This document shows, piece after piece, positions 24,913 to 34,618 of a stretch of DNA of 64,000 bases. Source of the stretch: a virus; IMG/VR virus record IMGVR_UViG_3300007523_000008, positions 1 through 64,000 of that record; one strand, 5' to 3'. The notes under the pieces are model-generated. The model searched no databases and was not told the DNA's origin. It saw nothing but the letters and a program-made list of their open reading frames with translations. The translations under genes and the position numbers were made by a program. Each line of letters starts with the position of its first letter. Position 1 is the first letter of the stretch.

Positions 24913-27792
24913 TTATATCGAGATACCCAATATTTTTTGAATAGGAGCTTTAATAGCATCAATCTCAGCTTGGCTAATTGCTTCTCCGGAAATTGCTTCG
25001 GTGAATCTTTCTATAGCCAACAGTTGAATTTTTCTAGGTAGATATTTCTTAGCATTTGCCAGCAGTCCGGTAAAACTTCTAAAATTTTTCAGCTCCTCTG
25101 ATGTGGGAGTTGTGTCAAACAGTATTTCAAAAGCTTTTTTCAAATCTGTGATTCTTTCTTGCCCTTCTTCTTTAGCTTCAACAAATCTATATGCGGGGTA
25201 CACCTTACCATCAACAGATACATTTTTTACAAACTTATATGCCGGTCGAAGCCCGGGCATTCCTCCTCCGGTATTAAGCGTGTATCTTGATGGAACCGAA
25301 TCTCCTTTATTCTTAGCAACAAAACTCAAAGGGATAACTGGAGAATCGCTTGGGTCATCCAATACCTTTTGAACCTTACTCGGCTTCAACACTAAAACAT
25401 TACCCAGGCTAGTTGCTGCTCTAGCCAACGATCTAAGGAATAATGCTCCAGCCATTCCTTTTATACCAACTTCCAAGTCTGAATATGGTGAGTCTTTTGT
25501 AAACTTTGTCCATTCCGAAGGTTTCTCATATCCAGCAGAATCTTGAGTCATATCATCGCCCTCGAAATCAACTTGTACGATTTGATGTTTTGGTTTATAG
25601 TAAAATAGTGTAATAACTTGGTCGGGAATAGAATTGAAACTCTTGGTTCTTCCAACATAATAAAAATTTGGAGTTATCATGGTTTTAGAAGTCAGAGTCC
25701 ATTGAATCTGATTATCATCTATACCATCCAAAAATGTTTTGAGTTCATCCAACTTCGTTTTCGGGATGATGATGTCGATATCACCAAACTCTTTTTTATA
25801 CTTACTGATAAAAGGCCTTGTCTCCGGATTCATAAGATGCTGTGAGCTTCCGTTGAAAATATAACCGTCGTCAATGTATGGATTATTGTCTTTCCAAAAT
25901 CTGACCTTTTTATTTAAGGCTTGGGCAAGAGATTTCACATCCTTGGAGACAGAGTTTGCGATGTCATTACCCGCGTCGTCAACTATTTTTAGTTTGGTCG
26001 TGGCTTGGGCTGGTCCTCCGTCAAAGGTTTTTGGTGTCTTCGAATCGACAGCAGCTACACTTTGACCTGACTCAAGTAATAGTGTGTTCCGAAAGACTAC
26101 TTCTATAAGTTCATTCACCAGTGATGCATATGGATTTGACTCTTTCAATTCCGGTTTATTTTTCATAAGCGTGTCCCATATTTCTTCTTTTTCAGATTGG
26201 CTTACCGGTGGTAGATATTTTAAAAATGATTCTTTGTCTCCGGTTTGTAAAAATTCTCGCATCCTGGTTCCACTGATATTCACCGTGGACGATCTCTCCA
26301 CACCAACTTTATTTATTTTCCCAGTCTTTAAAAGTTCTGGAAATTTATTCAAATCTTCATCTTTAAAATTAGCCTCCACATCATCCTTGTCCGAATAAAG
26401 ATTTACAGTTGGAACATTAGAACCATCCTTGGTGAGCGACTGTTCTAACCAGCCCAACTCATGAACAACGGATCGTACAGGTGAATCGACAAATTTTACT
26501 TTAACATTCTTTGGAAGATATGGGATGAAGATATCACTCCACAATTTGATAAAGTCCTCTCCCTTTATTGGAAACTGATTTCTCTCAATTCGACTCTTAG
26601 ATGTAGTATAGACTACAACCCGATCATTCTCTTTGGCGGCTCTCTCTATCAGTCTCCAGTGTCCAAGGTGTAATGGTTTTCCGGCGATTGGAATCAAACC
26701 AAGAGTCGTTGATTTTTCTCCAAGAAGGTTTTTCTTAGATACAACCAATCGCACCGTATCGTGAATGTCGTCTTTTATCTGACGAATATCCTTTTTTCCA
26801 TTCGCAATTTCTAACAGTATATCAAAAAACTTTTCGAGTCGAGCTTCATTTTTAACCACGTAAGAATTAACATCCGAAATAATATCCTCTTCTGATTTTC
26901 CCTCGACTCCAATCTGAGAAATAACCTTCTGGATTAAACTGCGTATTTGTTGATAGTAGTCAGTTGCAAGGTCGGGGTCTAATCTATACATAGATTTTTT
27001 AGCATCACGTGTCTCTGCGTCGTATTGGTCGGATTGAACTAGTTTGAAGAAGGTGCCATTGTCGAATTTTAAGACAACACCCTCGGTAACTCCACCCAAG
27101 GACGAAGGCACAGATAACATAGCTTCCGAAAATTTTGATATAACATCAATTGGATTATTCCAGTCTACATTTGTCAATTTCGAAGACACCAGTGGATTTT
27201 TCATCAAACTTTCCTTAGTCAGATTTCCATCATGGAAGACTGGAAATGACGCAATTTTCAAGGACTCAGCCATACTTTTTACTTTATCATAATCTGTAAT
27301 TTCGGTCTTTGCTTGCGTATGTAACGTTCCTTGAATAATTCGATAATCGACTGGACCATAACTTCGTAAAAACATACCACCCTTATTTTCATATGTTCTG
27401 GTAAGGGTATCTTTGTTTTGTGCAAATTCTATACTAAATTCTGTAGATAGTGGAATAGAATTTATTTTGTTGTTAATTTTTTTCAGATGATCAAAAATAA
27501 TGGAGTATTGGCCGATTCCAACTGAAGTTGTTGAGATGTCCGATTTCTCTTTGTCATTCAGGTGTGCGAATTCTTTTGCAGAAAGTATAGCTCCCTTGTA
27601 TGATACTATCCAATTCTTAGTATAGTCTGGGTCAGCTGCCCGATTTGTTCTAACCAAAGTAAGCTTTGTCCCATCCACCTTTTCGGTGATGACAACATGT
27701 TGGTGAATTATTTCGCTGGCTCGTTTTAGTCTCAAAGATTCTGTCTTTGGATCAAATATATAATTTTTTAAATTTTTAATGGAAATGTCCAT
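24913..27792 (-). CDS. Three-domain nucleotidyltransferase: ligase-like + HxGH + pol-beta-like
   Basis: A 959-residue protein with three different nucleotidyl-transfer folds. (1) Residues ~20-260 are an ATP-grasp-free RNA/DNA ligase-type domain: TEKVDGTK (Lys38 as AMP acceptor, motif I), FSIEFA (~119-123, motif III-like), TEGVVLKF (236-243, motif IV) and FFKLVQ (248-253, motif V). (2) Residues ~360-545 are an HxGH nucleotidylyltransferase: GKPLHLGHW (His375, His378), RVVVYTTSKS, ISGTRMREFL (506-515) and YLPP, the pattern of NMN- or pantetheine-phosphate adenylyltransferases. (3) Residues ~625-790 are a pol-beta/MNT-type domain: IFNGSSQ (Gly648-Ser649), FGDIDIIIP (Asp671, Asp673) and VQVDFEG (Asp742). 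All key residues are present. The substrate is unknown; RNA repair or NAD-linked chemistry are possibilities. It lies upstream of the terminase genes. Confidence 0.8.
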   Translation of the reverse strand: MDISIKNLKNYIFDPKTESLRLKRASEIIHQHVVITEKVDGTKLTLVRTNRAADPDYTKNWIVSYKGAILSAKEFAHLNDKEKSDISTTSVGIGQYSIIFDHLKKINNKINSIPLSTEFSIEFAQNKDTLTRTYENKGGMFLRSYGPVDYRIIQGTLHTQAKTEITDYDKVKSMAESLKIASFPVFHDGNLTKESLMKNPLVSSKLTNVDWNNPIDVISKFSEAMLSVPSSLGGVTEGVVLKFDNGTFFKLVQSDQYDAETRDAKKSMYRLDPDLATDYYQQIRSLIQKVISQIGVEGKSEEDIISDVNSYVVKNEARLEKFFDILLEIANGKKDIRQIKDDIHDTVRLVVSKKNLLGEKSTTLGLIPIAGKPLHLGHWRLIERAAKENDRVVVYTTSKSRIERNQFPIKGEDFIKLWSDIFIPYLPKNVKVKFVDSPVRSVVHELGWLEQSLTKDGSNVPTVNLYSDKDDVEANFKDEDLNKFPELLKTGKINKVGVERSSTVNISGTRMREFLQTGDKESFLKYLPPVSQSEKEEIWDTLMKNKPELKESNPYASLVNELIEVVFRNTLLLESGQSVAAVDSKTPKTFDGGPAQATTKLKIVDDAGNDIANSVSKDVKSLAQALNKKVRFWKDNNPYIDDGYIFNGSSQHLMNPETRPFISKYKKEFGDIDIIIPKTKLDELKTFLDGIDDNQIQWTLTSKTMITPNFYYVGRTKSFNSIPDQVITLFYYKPKHQIVQVDFEGDDMTQDSAGYEKPSEWTKFTKDSPYSDLEVGIKGMAGALFLRSLARAATSLGNVLVLKPSKVQKVLDDPSDSPVIPLSFVAKNKGDSVPSRYTLNTGGGMPGLRPAYKFVKNVSVDGKVYPAYRFVEAKEEGQERITDLKKAFEILFDTTPTSEELKNFRSFTGLLANAKKYLPRKIQLLAIERFTEAISGEAISQAEIDAIKAPIQKILGISI

Positions 27793-27819
27793 GACTATAA
27801 GTATATACGAAAAGACTAT

Positions 27820-28365
27820 TTAACACGACGAATCTTGGTATGCTGGGGCACTTCCGCCGTTTGGCGGATCGCTATCCAACGCACAAGATGATTGACCCCA
27901 GTAAGCATCATTACCACCATAATAATCGATGGCTGAGTCTGAACCACCGATGCACTTTGTCCAAATCATATAAATTGTGCCGCCAGAGTCGTAGTACAAA
28001 TCCCAATAGTGACATGCTGGTGCAGGAGTTGGTGTTGGTGTTGGTGTCGGCGTCGGTTGCCCGGTTGGAAATGGTGTTGCGGTAGGTAACGGTGTAGATG
28101 TTGGTGCTGGTGTTGGGGTTAGTGTTGGTGCTGGTGTTGCTGTCGGCGGAGTATACCCAGAAGACCGGAACAAATATCTCAAGTCTGTTCCATCAGCATA
28201 ATAATTCGTGTCATAATCTATCTGATCTCCTCCCGCGGTTTTTTCCCAAGAGTTTGATACATCGGTGCCACCAATCTTAAACCCCACATCCGCACGCTTT
28301 GCTGATGTCCTAGTAACAAATATAGCTGCTAAATTAGAACCGGCAACTTTGTATTCATTAGCCAT
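27820..28365 (-). CDS. Fibre-tip-like protein with Thr-Pro linker
   Basis: A 181-residue protein whose start overlaps the end of the giant fibre gene by 8 nt; AGAGGAAAA gives a good ribosome site. Residues ~1-70 form a compact domain ([34 protein letters not shown]). Residues ~72-118 are a Thr/Pro/Ala linker ([10 protein letters not shown]). The last ~60 hold four Cys in a Tyr/Trp/Gly-rich domain ([21 protein letters not shown], then two more Cys), which may be disulphide- or metal-stabilised. Position right after the fibre suggests a tip adhesin or fibre-associated protein. Function is inferred. Confidence 0.75.
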   Translation of the reverse strand: MANEYKVAGSNLAAIFVTRTSAKRADVGFKIGGTDVSNSWEKTAGGDQIDYDTNYYADGTDLRYLFRSSGYTPPTATPAPTLTPTPAPTSTPLPTATPFPTGQPTPTPTPTPTPAPACHYWDLYYDSGGTIYMIWTKCIGGSDSAIDYYGGNDAYWGQSSCALDSDPPNGGSAPAYQDSSC

Positions 28366-31300
28366 TTATTTTCCTCTTTAATTCATCGACTTCAGCAGAA
28401 AGCTCTTTTACAGCTTCAATGAGAACAGCGACGATGCGGCTATATTGTAGACTTGTCACTTCATTTTTTTCATTCTTGGAAACTAACTGTGGAAATACCT
28501 CAATAACTTCTTCAGCGATGAGACCGATATCATTAAGTTTCGATTTATCTTTTCTATCGTACGTGACCCCACGTAGTTTTTTAATTGAAGTTAGTGAATT
28601 TTTTAAAGTACGTACATTCTCTTTTATTCTAATCGTGGAATACGTATCGTAACCACCAGCCATCACGGTAATTAGTTGGTCGAATTCTGCAAATCTAGCT
28701 CCCGCTGGTGGATTTTCATTTCCCTCGATGAAGAATCTAAGTCTTCCATCAGAATATACATCCATTGCCCACAGACCGGTGATTCCGGAAGGCATTTGCA
28801 TGAATAGCTGTCCACCCTCAGAAGAATTTGGGTCTCTGAGGAATGATGTGGCGTGGTCAAGGGTGGCTCCCTTCAAAGCTCCTGTGATACTAAGATTAGT
28901 TCCGTCCCACGTCATCTTATTTCCGCCACTGTTGCCTATGGAGAACTTGGGAGTGCCACTAACATCACCTAGCCAAAATCCTGTTCCCGTGTCGTATGCG
29001 GTCTGACCAGACCTTACATGCCCACCACTCGTGATATCAATTGCTGTTCCAGTAATGGTTCCTCCGGACATACCAGAACTATTAATTGTACCAGCATTAA
29101 TCGTGGCAGCATTCAATGCTAAGGCCACATTAATGGTCCCAGCATTAATCTTAGATGCGTCAATATTACGAATATAGGCTTGGTCCATATAGACGCCAGA
29201 GCCATCAACTGTAAACGGTGAGGTGAGTTGTCCACCCGACACATTTACTATTTGGAATTTGTCAACTTGAACGATGAAAGCTGATCCTCCACCACCACCT
29301 CCAACATTGGTCAATCTAAATCCAGCGACCCGATTTCCAGCCGTGACATTCAATACGTATTCAGCTGCCACGGAATTGTTGAGATTTGTTACAGTGGTGG
29401 AAAGAGTTGAAACCGAAGCTGACGTCGTGCCGTTAGCAGATGATACCGTCGCAATCGATGAGGCTGCTGATTGTGAATTGGTCGTGACGGTGCTGGACAA
29501 CGTTGAGACTGTTCCAGAGAGTGAGCCCACGCTGGAATTAATCGTATCCATCCTACTGGCGGCACTCGATGAATTATTAGTTACCGTTGTAGAAGTGGAT
29601 CCAATAGATGAACTAAAAGAGGAAGAGGCCGTTTGATATGAACTATTTAATGTTGTTACTCTCGCGGCCAAGGACGATGAGTTAGTTGTTATTGTTGAAG
29701 ACAATGTTCCAACCGAAGCATTTAACGATGCTGATGTTGTGAGGTATGAACTACTCAACGCCGTCGTAATAACCGCAGCTGATGCTGAGTTAGTTGTTAT
29801 TGTTGAAGACAATGTTCCAACTGAGGAATTCAGTGATGCTGATGCTGCTAAGTATGAACTACTCAGAGTTGACACCCTCAGTGCGATAGAGGATGAATTA
29901 TTCGTGATGGTTGTTGTGAGCGAACCAATAGAGGAACTGTACGATGAGGATGCGGTTCGATATGAGCTATCCAATGAGGCGACTCTCACTGCTATAGACG
30001 ATGAGTTAGTCGTAACCGTGCTGTCTAGATTATTGATGGATGAGTTGAGAGAGGACGATGCTGCTAAGTATGAACTGCTCAGCCCAGAAACTCGCAACGC
30101 AATTGACGCAGAGTTATTGGTTATGGTTGTTGTGAGCGAGCCAATGGAGGAGCTGTACGATGAGGATGCGGTTTGATACGAACTGTTAAGAGCAGACGTT
30201 ATGAGGGCGGCTGATGATGAGTTTGTGGAAACGGTCGCGTCCAGACCCACAATTGATGAGTTTGTAGAAGAAATCGAATTTGAGACAGATGAGCTCAAGC
30301 TTGTAACGCGAGCGGCCATCGACGATGAGTTGCTACTGATAGACGTGGTTAGGGTTCCAATAGAAGAACTATATGACGATGATGCGGTCTGATATGAACT
30401 ATTGAGTGTAGACGTCAGAACAGCCGCCGATGAGGAATTGGTTGAGACCGTCGATGATAACGACGATACTGAAGCGTTCGTTGTTGTAAATGAGTTGGAA
30501 ATTGATGAGCTGAGCGACGTGACTCTTAAAGCAATCGATGATGAGTTATTCGTAATTGTCGTAGAGAGAGTTCCAATTGACGAACTAAATGAGGATGATG
30601 CAGTTTGGTATGAACTGTTGAGACTGGTAGCCACAATGGCCGCTGAGGAAGAATTTGACGTAACTGTGCTGGACAAGGTATCCACTGAAGCTGATGTATT
30701 TGTAAATCGGCTGTTTAAGTTGGATGTGACCGCGGCAGCGGACTGAGAATTTGTCGTTACTGCGGTCGATAAGGTTCCAACGGTAGAACCGAATGAAGAG
30801 GATACCCCTTGTAATGAACTGCTTAGCGTAGTTACTCTTAGAGCAACCGATGCTGAATTGGTCGAAATCGTGGTAGATAGTGTACCAATTGAAGAACTAT
30901 AAGACGATGAAGCATTCTGATATGACGTGTTCAGCGAAGAAACCACAGCTGCGGCCGATGATGAATTGCTTGAAATCGAAGTTGTCAGAGAACCTACCGA
31001 CGAACTAAATGAAGAGGACGCTTCTCGATACGATGTACTCAACGTAGATGTAACCAAGGCCGCTGATTGAGAATTGTTTGTGATTGTCGTGGACAGTGTA
31101 CCAATCGAAGAACTTAGCGAAGATGACGCGGCTTGATAAGAACTATTTAAATCAGCCGTTACTAACGCTGCTGATTGCGAGTTCGTATTAACAGTTGCTG
31201 AGACAGTCTTTATCGACGAGCTTAATGAGGCAGAAGTTGCCAGAAACGAACTATTGAGGTTAGCGGTTACTAAAGCCGCCGATTGCGAATTTGTCGTGAC

Positions 31301-34300
31301 CGTGGTAGATAGTGATGAAATTGATGCGTTTGATAACGACAGCGATCCGGATAATGACGAACTCAAATTCGTTATAACCAATGCCACTGATTGAGAATTG
31401 TTTGTAACCGTTGACGACAACGCACTCACGGATGAATTAAGTGAAGACGATGCTGCCTGATACGAACTATTTAGCGTAGAAACAACTGCCGCAACCGACG
31501 AAGAGTTATTGGTGATGGTGGTGGCCAGATTTCCGATTGAAGCCGTCAGAGAGGATGATACAGTAGTCACGCGACTGCTTAGTGTATCAGACACGACCGC
31601 TGCTGATGCGGAGTTAGTTGAAATAGTTGACGTTAGATTTCCAACAGAAGAATTCAACGAAGACGATGCTGATAGATAGGAGCTACTCAAAGTACTGAGT
31701 CTGGACGCAATCGATGAAGAGTTATTAGTGGCAGTAGTTGTTATAGTTCCTATTGAAGAACTAAATGAAGATGAAGCGGTTCGGTACGAACTATCCAACG
31801 AAGCTACGACCAATGCGGCTGAAGATGAGTTTGTCGTGACCGTCGAAGAAAGATTTGTAACAGAAGCGTTGGTAGTTGTAAATGAATTTGCTACCGATGA
31901 ACTTAAACTTGTAACACGGGTTGCTATAGATGATGAGTTACTTGTGGCCGTAGTTGTAAGTGTACCAATTGATGAGCTAAATGAAGACGATGCGGTTTGG
32001 TATGAAGAATTCAAACTCGTTACAACCAAGGCGGCTGACGATGAATTGTTTGTAACAGATGTTGTTAGTGAACCAACTGATGAACTGAATGAAGACGATG
32101 CGGTTTGGTATGACGAATTTAAATTGGAGATTTGAATCGCCGCGGACTGTGAGTTCGTAGTTATTGTTGTGCTTAAATCTCCAATCGATGAGCTATATGA
32201 TGAAGATGCATTTTGGTACGAACTGTTCAACGTTGACAATCGGAGTGCTAGCGAAGAAGAATTCGTACTAACGGTTGTTGTCAGAGTACCAACTGATGAA
32301 TTTATTGAAGAAGATTGTGTTTGAAAGGCACTATCTAAAGACGAAACCTGTGCAGCTATAGACGACGAGTTTGTTGTAATCGTTGTAGAAAGAGAACCAA
32401 TCGATGAACTATACGACGCTGACGAGTTCTGATAGGAACTATTTAGGTTAGTTACAACTGCTGCTATAGAAGATGAGTTAGAAGTAACTGTAGAAGAAAC
32501 ATTAGAAATCGAAGAACTTAACGACTGTGTAGCGTTCTGGAGGGATGTATTTAAATTAGAAGCAACCGTGGCGGCTGATTGAGAGTTTGTGGTTATCGTT
32601 GAGGATAAATCTACTACAGAAGCACTGAGTGAAGATGAGGCTGCTAGATAAGAACTGTTTAAATTTGAAACAACTCCGGCCGCCGACTGTGAGTTAGTTG
32701 TTATTGTCGTGCTTAGAGTTTCAACCGACGCACTTAGTGAAGCTGATGTTGTCTGATAAGTTGAACTTAGTGTTGAAAGGTTAAGAGCCACCGAGGCTGA
32801 GTTGGTTGTGATTGTGGTGGATAGATTACCGATTGACGAACTGTATGAGGCTGACGCGACTTGGTACGAGCTGTCGAGGGTGGAGACCACCGCTGATATA
32901 GACGCGGAATTGTTAGTCGCGGTCGTACTCAAAGTTTTTATCGAAGAGCTCAATGACGCAGATGTATTTAGATATGAACTGTTTAACGCTGTCGAAACTG
33001 AGGCTGCGGATGCCGAGTTTGTAGACACCGTGACAGATAGATTCTGTATAGAAGAACTCAGTGAGGCTGAAGCCTGGCGGTATGAGCTGTCCAATGTTGT
33101 TACAACTAACGCGATGGATGCGGAATTATTATTCTGCGTTGTAGATAATGATCCGATTGACGAGCTGTATGAAGCTGATGAGTTGACATACGACGAGCTC
33201 AGTCCAGCAAACTTTAGGGCAATGGATGAAGAAAATGTAGTTGTAGTCTGCGATACATCCGTGACTGACGCCGCCAGAGACGATGAATTGGTTGTGACTC
33301 TTGACGATAGAGATGTTAGGTCTGTTGCTGACGACGCTGAGTTGTCTGATACGACACCCGTCAAATCAAAAATTAGGGTTTCGATAGACCCAGAAAATCC
33401 ACTGTATGATGCTGAATACACAGCTATAGAAGCGGCGAGTGAGGCTGATTGCGCGGTGAAAACGACCTGTTGGTCTTGTATCGTGGAAATGACGGAGGAA
33501 GAGACTTGTATGGTTGTAGCTTCTAACGACGTCATCGTTGAGGCTAACGATTGAGAGTTGCTCGTCAACAGAGCGTTTGTTGTGACAATCGATGCTGAGT
33601 TTTCATTGTAGCTGGAGCTTAAAATTGAAATACTCTGCGTGGCTGCTGTCATCGCCTGTGCGAACGATGACGAATTGTTATCAATCGACACGTTTGATAG
33701 GTTTATCGACGTATCGAGAGACGCCAGAGAAGCTGAGGTGTCGCTTATTGTGAATGACAAAGATGAAGAAACCAACGTTAAGTGAGAATCTATCACAGCC
33801 GAAGATGCACTCAGCGACGATGATACAACTGATAATGTAGTTAGTATCGACGACGATACCGTATTAAGAGAAGAAGTTACATCCCCTATGGAAGAATTTA
33901 AAGAAGTTGTTGTCGATTCTAGTGACTGAGAAACAGTCGTCAGAGTTGTATTGAGAACATCCGTCGTCGCGCTCATGGACTGTGACACAGCAGATAAATC
34001 TAGAACTGCCGACGCAGAAACTATCGACAGAGATGAGCTGACAGTACTGAGTGTTGAGCTCAGCGACGATGATACTCCAGATAATTCGGAGTTGAGAGAA
34101 CTTGATACAATTCCCAACGATGTATCTACGACAGCTATCGATGCGCTCAACGACGAAGATGCTGCGTCAATGGCTGAGTTTAGAGATTGTGTTGCTAAAT
34201 TTAGAGCGTCGTCAACCTGTCCGAAAGTAGTACTAACAGATGACGATACTAATCCTAATGCAGTGTTCAGAGAAGATGAGGCCTCTCTAAGCCCGGTATC

Positions 34301-34618
34301 TACAAATGAAATGGATTCAGATAGTGTCGTATTTTCTAACACAAAACTGGATGATAATAGGCTGAACCCACCTGATATTTCCGCGTTGGAAGAGGATAAA
34401 GATTCAACCGATGCCGTTAACACATCGTAGGAAGCACTTAACCCGAGTAATACTCCCGAATTGATAGTGTATGGTAGAGAAGACCAATTTGTATAGCCGT
34501 CACCAAATTTAACATTTAAAGTGTCTGTTTCAAAACCCTGTTCACCAATCCCCAGTATCGGATTAGCTATCACCCACTCCGCTGCTGTACCTCTTCGTAC
34601 TAGAATTTTAACTGCCAT
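28358..34618 (-). CDS. Giant Ser-rich repeat tail fibre with S74 self-cleaving chaperone
   Basis: A 2086-residue fibre. Residues 1-55 (KILVRRGTAAEWVIANPILGIGEQGFETDTLNVKFGDG) match the N-terminal attachment module of phage fibres (major-tropism-determinant/hyaluronidase type). Residues ~60-1780 are Ser/Thr/Ala/Asn repeats; from ~360 a 36-residue unit is clear (SLNSSYQTASSSFSSSIGTL... type). Residues ~1800-1985 hold beta-helix and Gly-rich segments (GGGGGSAFIVQVDKFQI, ITSGGHVRSGQTAYD). The C-terminal ~97 residues are a Peptidase_S74 chaperone: STIRIKENV has the Ser/Lys catalytic pair (about Ser1994 and Lys1999), followed by DIGLIAEEV and a C-terminal helix. The chaperone would fold the trimer and then cut itself off. 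It is flanked by coupled genes on both sides (TAATG overlap upstream). Confidence 0.9.
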   Translation of the reverse strand: MAVKILVRRGTAAEWVIANPILGIGEQGFETDTLNVKFGDGYTNWSSLPYTINSGVLLGLSASYDVLTASVESLSSSNAEISGGFSLLSSSFVLENTTLSESISFVDTGLREASSSLNTALGLVSSSVSTTFGQVDDALNLATQSLNSAIDAASSSLSASIAVVDTSLGIVSSSLNSELSGVSSSLSSTLSTVSSSLSIVSASAVLDLSAVSQSMSATTDVLNTTLTTVSQSLESTTTSLNSSIGDVTSSLNTVSSSILTTLSVVSSSLSASSAVIDSHLTLVSSSLSFTISDTSASLASLDTSINLSNVSIDNNSSSFAQAMTAATQSISILSSSYNENSASIVTTNALLTSNSQSLASTMTSLEATTIQVSSSVISTIQDQQVVFTAQSASLAASIAVYSASYSGFSGSIETLIFDLTGVVSDNSASSATDLTSLSSRVTTNSSSLAASVTDVSQTTTTFSSSIALKFAGLSSSYVNSSASYSSSIGSLSTTQNNNSASIALVVTTLDSSYRQASASLSSSIQNLSVTVSTNSASAASVSTALNSSYLNTSASLSSSIKTLSTTATNNSASISAVVSTLDSSYQVASASYSSSIGNLSTTITTNSASVALNLSTLSSTYQTTSASLSASVETLSTTITTNSQSAAGVVSNLNSSYLAASSSLSASVVDLSSTITTNSQSAATVASNLNTSLQNATQSLSSSISNVSSTVTSNSSSIAAVVTNLNSSYQNSSASYSSSIGSLSTTITTNSSSIAAQVSSLDSAFQTQSSSINSSVGTLTTTVSTNSSSLALRLSTLNSSYQNASSSYSSSIGDLSTTITTNSQSAAIQISNLNSSYQTASSSFSSSVGSLTTSVTNNSSSAALVVTSLNSSYQTASSSFSSSIGTLTTTATSNSSSIATRVTSLSSSVANSFTTTNASVTNLSSTVTTNSSSAALVVASLDSSYRTASSSFSSSIGTITTTATNNSSSIASRLSTLSSSYLSASSSLNSSVGNLTSTISTNSASAAVVSDTLSSRVTTVSSSLTASIGNLATTITNNSSSVAAVVSTLNSSYQAASSSLNSSVSALSSTVTNNSQSVALVITNLSSSLSGSLSLSNASISSLSTTVTTNSQSAALVTANLNSSFLATSASLSSSIKTVSATVNTNSQSAALVTADLNSSYQAASSSLSSSIGTLSTTITNNSQSAALVTSTLSTSYREASSSFSSSVGSLTTSISSNSSSAAAVVSSLNTSYQNASSSYSSSIGTLSTTISTNSASVALRVTTLSSSLQGVSSSFGSTVGTLSTAVTTNSQSAAAVTSNLNSRFTNTSASVDTLSSTVTSNSSSAAIVATSLNSSYQTASSSFSSSIGTLSTTITNNSSSIALRVTSLSSSISNSFTTTNASVSSLSSTVSTNSSSAAVLTSTLNSSYQTASSSYSSSIGTLTTSISSNSSSMAARVTSLSSSVSNSISSTNSSIVGLDATVSTNSSSAALITSALNSSYQTASSSYSSSIGSLTTTITNNSASIALRVSGLSSSYLAASSSLNSSINNLDSTVTTNSSSIAVRVASLDSSYRTASSSYSSSIGSLTTTITNNSSSIALRVSTLSSSYLAASASLNSSVGTLSSTITTNSASAAVITTALSSSYLTTSASLNASVGTLSSTITTNSSSLAARVTTLNSSYQTASSSFSSSIGSTSTTVTNNSSSAASRMDTINSSVGSLSGTVSTLSSTVTTNSQSAASSIATVSSANGTTSASVSTLSTTVTNLNNSVAAEYVLNVTAGNRVAGFRLTNVGGGGGGSAFIVQVDKFQIVNVSGGQLTSPFTVDGSGVYMDQAYIRNIDASKINAGTINVALALNAATINAGTINSSGMSGGTITGTAIDITSGGHVRSGQTAYDTGTGFWLGDVSGTPKFSIGNSGGNKMTWDGTNLSITGALKGATLDHATSFLRDPNSSEGGQLFMQMPSGITGLWAMDVYSDGRLRFFIEGNENPPAGARFAEFDQLITVMAGGYDTYSTIRIKENVRTLKNSLTSIKKLRGVTYDRKDKSKLNDIGLIAEEVIEVFPQLVSKNEKNEVTSLQYSRIVAVLIEAVKELSAEVDELKRKING
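29400..34400 (-). repeat. Coding repeat array of the giant fibre, ~108-bp units
   Basis: Degenerate tandem repeats of about 108 bp encode roughly 35-45 copies of a 36-residue Ser-rich unit, preceded by shorter SSSL-type units. Copies differ at many silent and coding sites, so the array is old or diversifying and not a recent expansion. Confidence 0.8.

Noticed and set aside
29400-34400. CRISPR-like regular repeats
   Set aside because: Repeats are coding, degenerate and in one frame with no unique spacers.
28419-34430. Many Asp/Glu-rich plus-strand ORFs opposite the giant fibre
   Set aside because: Mirror of Ser/Thr/Ala codons in the repeat array; no ribosome sites and no independent coding pattern.
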